Source of the DNA: Catenovulum adriaticum
GTDB taxonomy: Bacteria; Pseudomonadota; Gammaproteobacteria; Enterobacterales; Alteromonadaceae
Direction: 5' to 3'
Assembly: GCF_026725475.1 (NCBI RefSeq)
Contig: NZ_CP109967.1
Span: 186,001 to 250,000, forward strand
Length of the DNA stretch: 64,000 nt
This document shows, piece after piece, positions 28,795 to 37,895 of the stretch (position 1 is the first letter of the stretch; each line of letters starts with the position of its first letter). The notes below the pieces were generated by a model, which was not told where the DNA came from, did not search any database, and saw nothing but the letters and a program-made list of their open reading frames with translations. A program made the position numbers and the translations under genes.

Positions 28795-28953
28795 CTAACG
28801 TTTTGCAATGATCCAAACGGCATGAATAATCCCCGGAATATAGCCTAATAATGTAAGTAATATATTCAGCCAAAAAGCCCCGCCAAGACCAACTTGCAAG
28901 AACACGCCTAGCGGCGGTAATAAGATAGCGAAAATAATCCGAATTAAATCCAT
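28795..28953 (-). CDS. YqaE/Pmp3-family small membrane protein
   Basis: A 52-residue protein read from ATG 28953, behind a strong AAGGAG site. The sequence MDLIRIIFAILLPPLGVFLQ begins the first membrane helix, and GGAFWLNILLTLLGYIPGII the second; this is the full YqaE/Pmp3 pattern. Such proteins sit in the cytoplasmic membrane and affect membrane potential or stress tolerance. It is too short for a typical length cutoff. Confidence 0.92.
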   Translation of the reverse strand: MDLIRIIFAILLPPLGVFLQVGLGGAFWLNILLTLLGYIPGIIHAVWIIAKR

Positions 28954-29396
28954 ATTTTTCTCCTTAAATGAGCTAGTTAAGTATCACGATTGATTACGAT
29001 GCTAGCGTAAATTAGCGATGCTGTTACATCGTAAGTTTTTTAACTATAGATGATGTAGGCAATATTCGTACCTTAATTTACAATATTGAGGCATAAAGTT
29101 GTTTTTTGAACAAATGGGTTTAATATATTTTGATTTTTAGCTGGATTAATATACAGAAATTGTATTGTTTTTGTTCACCTTGTATATATGCATTTAGGTT
29201 AAAGCTTTTGGTTTACATCAAGCACTTAGCCCAAAATTAAACAAAGCTTTATAGCTAAAATATAAAGTGTATAATGGCAGTAATTTTTACCGTTTACGAA
29301 AGTTTAAGTATTGGCTAACCGTTTTGAACATTTATTTTTGTTGAGCCAACGACACAATACACGACTTAAACCTAATCGAATTTCAGAGAGAATAAT
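28954..29396. other. Promoter region upstream of lepA and the small membrane-protein gene
   Basis: Contains divergent promoters by position. AT-rich with a purine-rich ribosome site (CAGAGAGAAT) just before lepA. No coding frame, repeat or RNA structure was recognised. Confidence 0.4.
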
Positions 29397-31196
29397 TTGA
29401 GTACATTCAAACACATACGTAACTTTTCCATTATTGCACATATCGATCACGGCAAGTCTACTTTATCTGATAGATTAATTCAGGTTTGTGGTGGCTTAAC
29501 TAGCCGTGAAATGGCCGCACAAGTGTTGGACTCGATGGATATTGAGCGTGAGCGTGGTATTACCATTAAAGCACAAAGTGTGACCTTAAATTATACGGCA
29601 AAAGATGGTGAAACATACCAGTTAAACTTTATTGATACGCCAGGCCATGTTGATTTTAGTTATGAAGTTTCACGTTCTCTAGCGGCTTGTGAAGGGGCGT
29701 TATTAGTTGTTGATGCTGGACAAGGGGTTGAAGCTCAAACTTTGGCTAACTGCTATACCGCGATTGAAATGGAACTAGAAGTGGTGCCTGTATTAAACAA
29801 AATCGATTTACCACAGGCTGAGCCAGATAGAGTGGCTGAAGAAATTGAAGATATTGTCGGGATCGATGCATTAGATGCGGTGCGTTGTTCAGCAAAAACG
29901 GGAATCGGGATTGAAGATGTACTAGAAACCATTGTTCACCGCATTCCGCCACCTGAGGGTGAATATGATGTACCTTTACAAGCGTTAATTATTGATTCTT
30001 GGTTTGATAATTATCAAGGTGTTGTATCGCTTGTTCGAGTGATGCAAGGTGAAATTAAAGCCGGCGAGAAAATGAAAGTGATGTCAACTGGCCAAGAGCA
30101 TGTCATCGACCAAATTGGTATTTTTACCCCTAAGCAAACAAAAACAGGTGTCTTGCGAGCAGGTGAAGTAGGTTATGTTATTGCAGGGATTAAAGATATT
30201 TTAGGTGCGCCTGTTGGTGATACTATCACGAATAGCCGAAAACCTGCTGAAGCGCAATTACCTGGCTTTAAAAAAGTTAAACCTCAGGTTTATGCAGGTA
30301 TCTTTCCGATTTCGTCTGATGATTTTGAAGATTTGCGTGATGCTTTAGGCAAGTTAAGTTTAAACGATGCATCACTTTTTTATGAACCAGAAAGTTCGAC
30401 TGCACTGGGTTTTGGTTTCCGCTGTGGCTTTTTAGGTATGTTGCACATGGAAATCATTCAAGAACGTTTAGAGCGTGAGTATGATATCGACCTCATCACG
30501 TCAGCACCGACAGTGGTTTATAAAGTAGAAGAAAAAAATGGCACAATCAGCATGGTTGATAATCCATCTGATTTGCCGCCAGTTGGCAATATTGAAGCAA
30601 TTTATGAGCCGATAGCTGAATGTAGTATTTTAGTGCCTCAAGAGCATTTAGGTAATGTTATTACTTTATGTGTAGAAAAACGAGGTGTGCAAAAAAATAT
30701 GAGCTATCACGGTAACCAAGTGAATTTGGTTTATGATATTCCGATGGCAGAGGTGGTTTTAGACTTTTTTGACCGTTTAAAATCAACCAGCCGTGGTTAT
30801 GCCTCGTTAGATTATAGTTTTAAAAAGTTTGAACTCTCTGACATGGTGCGGGTCGATATTTTGATTAATGGTGAGCGAGTCGATGCGCTTGCGTTAATTA
30901 CACACAGAGACCAATCACAATTTCGTGGACGTGCAATGGCAGATAAATTAAAAGATTTAATTCCTCGCCAGATGTTTGATATTGCAATTCAAGCGACCAT
31001 AGGTGCGCATGTTATTGCGCGAACAACGGTTAAACAGTTGCGTAAAAACGTTATCGCTAAATGTTATGGTGGTGATGTATCTCGTAAGAAAAAGCTTTTA
31101 CAAAAGCAAAAAGAAGGTAAAAAGCGAATGAAGCAACTTGGTAACGTTGAAGTGCCTCAAGAAGCATTTTTGTCTGTGTTAAAGCTTGGGAAATAA
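29397..31196 (+). CDS. lepA: Elongation factor 4 (LepA) GTPase
   Basis: A 599-residue ribosome-associated GTPase with G1 AHIDHGKST (about 15), switch I RERGITIKAQSV, G3 DTPGHVDF, G4 NKIDLP, domains II-III, and the LepA-specific C-terminal domain ending FLSVLKLGK. It is involved in ribosome assembly or back-translocation. The start is TTG at 29397, giving MSTFKHIRNFSIIAHIDHGK. It begins the lepA-lepB-rnc-era-recO-pdxJ-acpS cluster. Confidence 0.97.
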   Translation: MSTFKHIRNFSIIAHIDHGKSTLSDRLIQVCGGLTSREMAAQVLDSMDIERERGITIKAQSVTLNYTAKDGETYQLNFIDTPGHVDFSYEVSRSLAACEGALLVVDAGQGVEAQTLANCYTAIEMELEVVPVLNKIDLPQAEPDRVAEEIEDIVGIDALDAVRCSAKTGIGIEDVLETIVHRIPPPEGEYDVPLQALIIDSWFDNYQGVVSLVRVMQGEIKAGEKMKVMSTGQEHVIDQIGIFTPKQTKTGVLRAGEVGYVIAGIKDILGAPVGDTITNSRKPAEAQLPGFKKVKPQVYAGIFPISSDDFEDLRDALGKLSLNDASLFYEPESSTALGFGFRCGFLGMLHMEIIQERLEREYDIDLITSAPTVVYKVEEKNGTISMVDNPSDLPPVGNIEAIYEPIAECSILVPQEHLGNVITLCVEKRGVQKNMSYHGNQVNLVYDIPMAEVVLDFFDRLKSTSRGYASLDYSFKKFELSDMVRVDILINGERVDALALITHRDQSQFRGRAMADKLKDLIPRQMFDIAIQATIGAHVIARTTVKQLRKNVIAKCYGGDVSRKKKLLQKQKEGKKRMKQLGNVEVPQEAFLSVLKLGK

Positions 31197-31217
31197 TATT
31201 AAAAATTAGGAACTTAT

Positions 31218-32168
31218 ATGGCCAGCTATTTTTCGGTTTTATTGTTTGTATTAACCCTTTCGACTGGTTTAATTTGGTTGATTGATGCCAAAGTGTGGGC
31301 ACCTAAGCGCAAGCAAAAATTAGCAGCAGTGCAGGCAAAATCGAGTGTTGAATTAGATCAAAAAACACAAGACTCTATGTTGCAACAAAATTCGGTCGCC
31401 GAATTTTCGCAATCGGTTTTTCCGGTTATTGCATTTGTATTTGTGCTTCGTTCTTTTTTATATGAACCGTTTCAGATTCCATCTGGTTCTATGATGCCAA
31501 CTTTACTGGTTGGTGATTTTATTTTGGTTGAAAAATTTGATTATGGCATTCGAAACCCAATTGCCAATAATATTTTAATCGATACAAACTTGCCGGAGCG
31601 TGGCGATGTGGCTGTGTTTAAATACCCAGAAGATATCCGCTTAGATTACATAAAACGAATTGTGGGTTTACCGGGCGATCGGATTATTTATCGCAATAAA
31701 TATTTATATGTATTACCTGCCTGTGGAGAAAATACCGAGTGTACTGATCAATTTCAAGAAATGAAAAAGACTTTAGTAAACAAAGGTGAATTTACCCAAG
31801 GACCATACTCGTTAGATAGATACGTTGAAGATTTAGGCGGCGTTAAACACGACGTTTTATTGAATTACCGTATGCCTGATATGTCGCCACGCTACTTTAA
31901 GCAAAGTGCGACCGCTCGCAATGATGAGTGGATAGTACCAGAAGGGCATTATTTTGCGCTTGGGGATAATCGCGATAATTCAACAGATAGCCGTTTTTGG
32001 GGGTTTGTTCCTGAAGAAAATTTAGTGGGTAAAGCTGTCTTTATTTGGATGAGTTTTGAGTTTGAACGCGATGAAAGCGATTGGCTACCTTCTTGGTTAC
32101 CAAGTAATATTCGTTTTAATCGTATTGGCGGTATACCAGGAGCAAGCCAAATTGAAAGCAATGATTAA
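31218..32168 (+). CDS. lepB: Signal peptidase I
   Basis: A 316-residue inner-membrane peptidase. Two N-terminal membrane segments (about 3-22 and 62-80) precede the catalytic domain, with the nucleophile Ser in PSGSMMPTLLVGDF (about 94) and the general-base Lys in YIKRIVGLPGD (about 147), plus ALGDNRDNSTDSRFWG. It cleaves Sec and Tat signal peptides. Its stop overlaps the rnc start by eight bases. Confidence 0.96.
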   Translation: MASYFSVLLFVLTLSTGLIWLIDAKVWAPKRKQKLAAVQAKSSVELDQKTQDSMLQQNSVAEFSQSVFPVIAFVFVLRSFLYEPFQIPSGSMMPTLLVGDFILVEKFDYGIRNPIANNILIDTNLPERGDVAVFKYPEDIRLDYIKRIVGLPGDRIIYRNKYLYVLPACGENTECTDQFQEMKKTLVNKGEFTQGPYSLDRYVEDLGGVKHDVLLNYRMPDMSPRYFKQSATARNDEWIVPEGHYFALGDNRDNSTDSRFWGFVPEENLVGKAVFIWMSFEFERDESDWLPSWLPSNIRFNRIGGIPGASQIESND

Positions 32169-32838
32169 CCCACTAAACAAGCTGAGTAAAGCCATTGGTT
32201 ATCAATTTAACAATGAGAGCCTGCTAGAGCAAGCTTTAACGCATCGTAGTGCAAAAAGTGTACATAACGAACGCTTAGAATTTTTAGGTGATTCGATTTT
32301 AAGTTTTGTGATTGCGGAGCAGCTCTATATTCAATTTCCAAAATGCAAAGAAGGCGATTTAAGCCGGATGCGTTCGACTTTGGTTCGAGGTGAAACTTTA
32401 GTTGAATTAGCTCAAGATTTTTTGATTAGTGACTATTTAACTCTAGGGCCTGGTGAACTTAAAAGCGGAGGTCATAGACGGACTTCTATTTTAGAAGATG
32501 CGGTAGAAGCCATTATTGGCGCTATTTATTTAGATTCAGATATTAACACCATTAAAACCATCATTTTAGATTGGTATGAAAGCCGTTTAAAAGCGTTAAA
32601 ACCCGGACAAGAGCAAAAAGATGCAAAAACTCAATTACAAGAGTGGCTGCAAGGGCGTAAGCAAGAATTACCCCAATATCAAGTTGTGAGTATTACCGGA
32701 AAAGATCACAAACAAACATTTTGCGTCAGTTGCTGTATTGAACATTTATCTCAATCAACTCAGGGTAAAGGTTCAAGTCGCCGCAAAGCGGAACAAGAAG
32801 CAGCACGTGCTATGCTAAATCAATTAACTTCATCTTAG
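32161..32838 (+). CDS. rnc: Ribonuclease III
   Basis: A 225-residue enzyme that cuts double-stranded RNA in rRNA and mRNA processing. The catalytic motif NERLEFLGDSILSFVIA is at about 38-54, with the second acidic cluster LEDAVEAIIGAIYLD at about 112-126; the dsRNA-binding domain occupies about 155-225. The start is ATG 32161, overlapping the lepB end; a longer frame from 32056 is an artefact of the lepB coding region. Confidence 0.96.
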   Translation: MINPLNKLSKAIGYQFNNESLLEQALTHRSAKSVHNERLEFLGDSILSFVIAEQLYIQFPKCKEGDLSRMRSTLVRGETLVELAQDFLISDYLTLGPGELKSGGHRRTSILEDAVEAIIGAIYLDSDINTIKTIILDWYESRLKALKPGQEQKDAKTQLQEWLQGRKQELPQYQVVSITGKDHKQTFCVSCCIEHLSQSTQGKGSSRRKAEQEAARAMLNQLTSS

Positions 32839-32850
32839 GCTAAAACTGAT

Positions 32851-33753
32851 ATGACAACTCCAGAAACATATTGTGGCTTTGTTGCCATTGTCGGGCGACC
32901 TAATGTCGGTAAATCTACTTTAGTAAACCGAATTGTCGGTCAAAAAGTGAGTATTACCTCTAGAAAAGCACAAACGACTCGTCACCGAGTCCTTGGTATT
33001 CATACTAAAGGGGCTTATCAAACTGTATATGTGGATACACCTGGTTTGCATTCAGATGAAAAGCGAGCGATTAATCGTTTAATGAATCGAGCAGCACATA
33101 GCTCAATCTCTGATGTTGCTTTGGTTCTCTTTATGGTTGAAGGCACACATTGGTATGATGACGATGAAATGGTGCTTAACCGTATAAAACAGGCGGGTGT
33201 GCCTTGTGTTTTAGTGATTAACAAAGTAGATAACGTAAAACAAAAAGGTGAATTATTACCGCATTTACAAATGTTAGCTAGCAAACACGATTTTAAAGAT
33301 ATTATTCCGATTTCAGCTGAAAACGGTGAACAAGTTGCAGATTTAGAAAAAATTGTTGAGGGCAACTTGCAAGCTTGTGAACATTATTTTCCTGAAGATT
33401 ATTTTACCGATCGTTCATCGCGTTTTATGGTAAGCGAGATTATTCGTGAAAAATTAATGCGTAATACGGGCGATGAGTTGCCTTATGATACGGCGGTTGA
33501 AATAGAGCAATTTAAACACCAGCCTAACGGTGTATTAAAAATTAACGCCGCTATTTTAGTGAGCCGTGAACCACAAAAACGAATAGTGATTGGTAAAGGC
33601 GGTGAAAAAATTAAAGTGATAGGCCGGGATGCCCGCATGGATATTCAAGATATGATGGGCTGTAAAGTTTACCTTGAACTTTTTGTAAAAGTAAAATCTG
33701 GTTGGGCAGATGACGAAAGAGCGCTTCGCAGCTTAGGATACGGCGACGAATAA
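32851..33753 (+). CDS. era: GTPase Era
   Basis: A 300-residue GTPase that binds 16S rRNA during 30S maturation. G1 is GRPNVGKST (about 15), G3 is DTPGLH, G4 is NKVD; the C-terminal KH domain has RIVIGKGGEKIKVIGRDAR. It follows rnc after 12 bases. Confidence 0.97.
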   Translation: MTTPETYCGFVAIVGRPNVGKSTLVNRIVGQKVSITSRKAQTTRHRVLGIHTKGAYQTVYVDTPGLHSDEKRAINRLMNRAAHSSISDVALVLFMVEGTHWYDDDEMVLNRIKQAGVPCVLVINKVDNVKQKGELLPHLQMLASKHDFKDIIPISAENGEQVADLEKIVEGNLQACEHYFPEDYFTDRSSRFMVSEIIREKLMRNTGDELPYDTAVEIEQFKHQPNGVLKINAAILVSREPQKRIVIGKGGEKIKVIGRDARMDIQDMMGCKVYLELFVKVKSGWADDERALRSLGYGDE

Positions 33754-33780
33754 CGTCGCTCATTTTTCACGGTTTAATTA

Positions 33781-34467
33781 ATGCAACAAGCAATAGTTTT
33801 ACACGCAAAACCTCATCGTGAAAACTCATTTTTATGCCAATTACTCACCGAGCGAGACGGACGAATAACTGCCTTTGCTCGGCGCAGTAAAAACCAAGCC
33901 CATTTAACCCCTTTCAATTTATATTTAATTCATACTGTGCAAGGCCATGGTGAACTGTTTTTTATTCAAAGTAGTGAACTTGTTAAATCAATGGACACAT
34001 TAAAAGGTGCTCGATTGTATAGTGGTTTGTATATTAACGAGTTGATTGCTAAATTATTGCATCAAGTGCTACAGCCTGAGCAATGTCTAGACTGGTATAT
34101 TCGCTGCTTACAAAATTTACTAGATGATACACAGCCAATAGAACCCAGCTTACGTTGTTTTGAGTTAGATTTAATTGATGAGCTGGGATTAGCGCCCGAT
34201 TATTTTCATTGTGCCATAACGGGTAAACCCCTAAATCCGCACGCTTATTATCAGTTTCAACCTGATTTAGGCTGGGTACCCAATGCTAATCATTTTGGTG
34301 TTGCTTCACCTAAATTAACGGGAGAGCAAATTCAGCAAATGGCGACTCGTTCATGGCAAAATGGCACGACGTTAAAACAAAGCAAAATATTTATGCGTTG
34401 GTGGTTAGATATTTTATTAATGGGCCGACCATTAAAAAGCCGAGATTTATTTAAGTACAAGCGCTAA
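33781..34467 (+). CDS. recO: DNA repair protein RecO
   Basis: A 228-residue RecFOR-pathway protein that loads RecA on gapped DNA. The N-terminal OB fold (QAIVLHAKPHRENSFLCQLLTERDG) and a helical middle region with LRCFELDLIDELGLAPD identify it. The Cys pairs of some RecO zinc modules are absent, as in other gammaproteobacteria. Confidence 0.94.
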   Translation: MQQAIVLHAKPHRENSFLCQLLTERDGRITAFARRSKNQAHLTPFNLYLIHTVQGHGELFFIQSSELVKSMDTLKGARLYSGLYINELIAKLLHQVLQPEQCLDWYIRCLQNLLDDTQPIEPSLRCFELDLIDELGLAPDYFHCAITGKPLNPHAYYQFQPDLGWVPNANHFGVASPKLTGEQIQQMATRSWQNGTTLKQSKIFMRWWLDILLMGRPLKSRDLFKYKR

Positions 34468-34498
34468 TAACTTACTATTCGAATTAAGAGAGAATCGC

Positions 34499-35230
34499 AT
34501 GAAAGAAATTTTACTAGGGGTTAATATTGATCATATTGCAACCCTTCGCCAAGCCAGAGGTACCAGTTATCCAGATCCAGTCCATGCGGCAGCTGTAGCT
34601 GAACATGCAGGTGCAGATGGGATCACTATTCATTTACGTGAAGACAGACGTCATATACAAGACAGAGATGTAGATGTGCTGGCGCAAACCATTCAAACTC
34701 GAATGAATTTAGAAATGGCCGTGACAGATGAAATGATTAGAGTCGCAGAGCGAATTAAACCAGCATTTTGTTGTTTAGTACCCGAAAAACGTGAAGAGCT
34801 AACAACCGAAGGTGGCTTAGATGTAGCCGGCCAAATCGATAAAATGATCACAGCGGTTGAACGTATAACCGCTGGTGGTACCCAAGTATCATTATTTATT
34901 GACGCAGACCATTTGCAAATTGATGCGGCTAAAAAATCAGGCGCAACTTATATTGAGTTACATACCGGCGGTTATGCTGATGCAAAAACTGAAGCGGCAG
35001 CAGAGTCTGAGCTAAAACGTATTGCAAAAGCAGCGGCCTATGCCGATTCAATTGGTTTAAAAGTGAATGCCGGGCACGGTTTACATTACCATAATGTAAA
35101 ACCTGTTGCCGCTATTCCACAATTAATTGAACTGAATATAGGGCATGCGATTATCGCCCGTGCTGCAATAGACGGCTTAGCAAAAGCGGTAAGTGATATG
35201 CGTGCTTTAATGCTAGAAGCCCGAGCTTAA
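34499..35230 (+). CDS. pdxJ: Pyridoxine 5'-phosphate synthase
   Basis: A 243-residue TIM-barrel enzyme that condenses 1-deoxyxylulose 5-phosphate with aminoacetone phosphate to make pyridoxine 5'-phosphate. LGVNIDHIATLRQARGT, GADGITIHLREDRRHI, ELHTGGYAD and NAGHGLHYHNV are the family motifs. It lies between recO and acpS, the standard order. Confidence 0.97.
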   Translation: MKEILLGVNIDHIATLRQARGTSYPDPVHAAAVAEHAGADGITIHLREDRRHIQDRDVDVLAQTIQTRMNLEMAVTDEMIRVAERIKPAFCCLVPEKREELTTEGGLDVAGQIDKMITAVERITAGGTQVSLFIDADHLQIDAAKKSGATYIELHTGGYADAKTEAAAESELKRIAKAAAYADSIGLKVNAGHGLHYHNVKPVAAIPQLIELNIGHAIIARAAIDGLAKAVSDMRALMLEARA

Positions 35231-35258
35231 GCTTAGCTAAATTGGAGCACGATTAAAA

Positions 35259-35624
35259 ATGGCTATTATCGGATTAGGGACAGATATTGTTGAAATTGCC
35301 CGATTTAAACCCGCCCAGTTAACCAAAATTGCAAAGCGGGTTCTGACCCAATCTGAATATGAATTATTTTTACATCATAAACAACAGCAGCGTTTTTTAG
35401 CTAAACGCTGGGCTGCAAAAGAAGCAGCCGCTAAAGCCGTAGGTACAGGCATAGCAAAAGGTGTCAGTTTTCAGGATTTTAACATTTCAAACTTGGAATC
35501 TGGCGCGCCTGTAATGTCTATAAGTGGGGTGGCTGAATCCTTACTTAAGCGTCCTTTTAAAGTTCACATTAGCATATCGGATGAGCAAACACATGCTGTT
35601 GCTACTGTAATCATTGAGCGCTAA
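35259..35624 (+). CDS. acpS: Holo-[acyl-carrier-protein] synthase
   Basis: A 121-residue phosphopantetheinyl transferase that activates acyl carrier protein. The magnesium-binding motifs IIGLGTDIVEIARF and RFLAKRWAAKEAAAKA are complete, and the C-terminal HISISDEQTHAVATVII is normal. It closes the cluster before a hairpin terminator. Confidence 0.96.
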   Translation: MAIIGLGTDIVEIARFKPAQLTKIAKRVLTQSEYELFLHHKQQQRFLAKRWAAKEAAAKAVGTGIAKGVSFQDFNISNLESGAPVMSISGVAESLLKRPFKVHISISDEQTHAVATVIIER

Positions 35625-35679
35625 GCAGTGACATTTATGATTAGCAAATTAGAACCTTCCTTTATTGCATCTCCTGACT

Positions 35680-35710
35680 GACAGCTACATTTTTAATGTA
35701 GCTGTCTATT
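35680..35710 (+). terminator. Terminator hairpin after acpS
   Basis: GACAGCTACATT pairs with AATGTAGCTGTC. The T run after it is short, so termination may be partial. Confidence 0.55.
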
Positions 35711-36024
35711 CTAAAATTAATATCACAATAAAAACTTTATTTTTGTAAATTAATACGTACGTTAAATGTAAGTTTATACTTTCATTAGTTTTAAGTGACC
35801 TCAATAATTGCGGCCCTCCCCAGCAGAATTAACCTAGGTATACCTTAATTAACGACTGTGACTATTATTTTAGTGACTTTCTGAATTATTTTTAGGATAT
35901 AACTGTATTTTAATTCTGGACTGGTTAATTTTGTCTATAAAACTAAACTTAATAAATATCACACCTAGGACGCTACCAAATTATTGGTATGCAGTTTATT
36001 AGAGATACATAGAAGGATTTAGTT
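35711..36024. other. Leader region before the CHRD lipoprotein gene
   Basis: No gene. A small palindrome TACCAAATTATTGGTA lies at 35974-35989, preceded by GACGC; a similar GACGCTACCAA word precedes tkt at 37860. A good AGAAGGA ribosome site ends the region. Confidence 0.4.
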
Positions 36025-37563
36025 ATGAAAAAATATTTAATTTATTTATTGGTACTCAGTTTGACTGCTTGCTCTTTAGATTTTGGCTCTGATAATGATT
36101 CAGATCCAGAAGAATTTAAAGTGAGTAATACATTTAATGTGGTCTTATCTGGTTCGCAAGAAGTGCCCAGCGTCACGTCCGATAACAAAGCAGAAGCTAT
36201 TATTGAATATGATGAAGATCGAATGCAGTTTAGAGCTAAGTTAGATGCCACCGAAGTGGATAATTTTTCTGCTGCTCATATTCATCAAGGTTACGTAGGC
36301 ACGAATGGCGACGTTGCTTTTGCTTTTGAGCCAAGTGAAACCTCGGGTATGTATTATATTGAAGAAACTATGTTAGATCAGGCCGCAGTAGAAGAAATGC
36401 TGGATGGTGGCTGGTATGTCAATGTTCATACTCAAGAGAATCCCTCCGGTGCTTTACGTGGACAGATTTTAACAGATGATTTTATCCTATTCACTTTTAA
36501 GTTATCAGGCGAGCAGGAAGTTCCGGCAGTCGATACAAACGCCATGGGTTATGGCTATGCGACTTATCATCAAACATCTGGTGAGTTAGATTTAAAAGTG
36601 ACAGCGATGGCGCTTGAAGGGGCTAATGCAGCACATATTCATACGGGACGAATGGGTACAAATGGTGGCGTTGCAATTGCATTATCACAAGGTGCAGATG
36701 CATCTCAATGGGTAACGCCTAGTGAAACCATGATAGATAGTGGCACGGCCGAAACTCTATTATCGGGTGGGCATTATGTGAATGTACACACGAGTGAAAA
36801 CCCATCAGGTGAAATTCGTGGTCAAATTTTAGCGGATAACTTTGCGTTAGTGACCTTTGCTTTAAATGGTGAACAAGAAGTACCAGCGGTTAGTACAGAT
36901 GCAATGGGCAGCGGTTATGCTCTGATTGATATGAATGATTATGCGCTTGAATTACAAGTTGTGACTTCTGGGGTAAGTGATGCCACTGCTGCCCATATTC
37001 ATACTGGTCGAATAGGCACAAATGGAGGGGTATTAGTGGGATTAGAGCAATCTACAGATGATATGAATGTGTGGAAGGCGCCTGCGAATACTAATTTAAC
37101 CGAAGCTGTGTTTAATACTTTAATAGATGGCGGACATTATGTGAATGTGCATACACCAGCTAATGCGGGTGGTGAAATCCGCGGTCAAATTTTAACGGAT
37201 CATTTTAATTTACTGACATTTCCTATTAGTGGCAGCCAAGAGGTGCCAGCTGTTACAACAGATGCGATGGGCAGTGGTTATGCTTTAGTGTATTTACTTA
37301 CGAATGAGCTTGAGCTAAAAGCGGTGACTTCTGGGGTAAGTGATGCCACTGCTGCACATATCCATGCTGGTATTTTAGGTGTAAATGGCGATGTCGTCGT
37401 TGCGCTTGAGCAAGATAGTTCAGATACTAACATTTGGATGACACCAGATAACACCATGCTTGAGCAAAGTGTTTTAGATACGTTTCTTGATGCCGGTCAC
37501 TATATTAATATTCATACGCCAGCTAATCCGAGCGGACAAATAAGAGGACAAATCGTCTTTTAA
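36025..37563 (+). CDS. Lipoprotein with four CHRD domains
   Basis: A 512-residue secreted protein with a lipobox (LTAC, Cys16) and then four tandem CHRD repeats of about 115 residues each (about 38-150, 155-270, 275-390, 395-512). Every repeat opens with a form of LSGSQEVPAV and closes with GGHYVNVHTxxNPSGEIRGQI, with a central AAHIHxGxxGxNG. CHRD domains were first named in chordin; in bacteria they occur in surface proteins of unknown function. Acidic composition fits a marine envelope protein. It is flanked by hairpins and is a single transcription unit. Confidence 0.9.
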   Translation: MKKYLIYLLVLSLTACSLDFGSDNDSDPEEFKVSNTFNVVLSGSQEVPSVTSDNKAEAIIEYDEDRMQFRAKLDATEVDNFSAAHIHQGYVGTNGDVAFAFEPSETSGMYYIEETMLDQAAVEEMLDGGWYVNVHTQENPSGALRGQILTDDFILFTFKLSGEQEVPAVDTNAMGYGYATYHQTSGELDLKVTAMALEGANAAHIHTGRMGTNGGVAIALSQGADASQWVTPSETMIDSGTAETLLSGGHYVNVHTSENPSGEIRGQILADNFALVTFALNGEQEVPAVSTDAMGSGYALIDMNDYALELQVVTSGVSDATAAHIHTGRIGTNGGVLVGLEQSTDDMNVWKAPANTNLTEAVFNTLIDGGHYVNVHTPANAGGEIRGQILTDHFNLLTFPISGSQEVPAVTTDAMGSGYALVYLLTNELELKAVTSGVSDATAAHIHAGILGVNGDVVVALEQDSSDTNIWMTPDNTMLEQSVLDTFLDAGHYINIHTPANPSGQIRGQIVF

Positions 37564-37895
37564 TTTTAAGCCTATCTTTTACCCAATGAACTAGCGCAGA
37601 TTTAAATGTTAACTGAATTTAATCTGCGTTTATGTACCTACTGACCCGAGCCATATTTTGTCTGACGATGCACAAAAAATTAAATTTTATTCTTTAAATA
37701 GTATATTTAATAATTAACCTAAATCATATTTGTCTTACGATACTCGAAAATAGCCGATATATGCGATAAATATTTGCACTTAACGTTTGTGTAAGCGAAA
37801 ATACCCCCCGATTTTATACTGCTGAAATTGAATATGATCGGCAGTCATTTTATATATTCGACGCTACCAAGAAATGGTTAACTTAAGGAGTTAAA
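37564..37895. other. Intergenic region: terminator-like hairpin and tkt promoter
   Basis: An imperfect hairpin with CGCAGATT / AATCTGCG arms at 37594-37629 is followed by a modest T-rich stretch and probably ends the CHRD transcript. The rest is AT-rich promoter DNA for tkt with an AAGGAG site directly before its start. Confidence 0.5.

Noticed and set aside
32056..32160. 35-codon N-terminal extension of RNase III
   Set aside because: It lies wholly in the lepB coding region; the ATG at 32161 matches the normal RNase III N-terminus.
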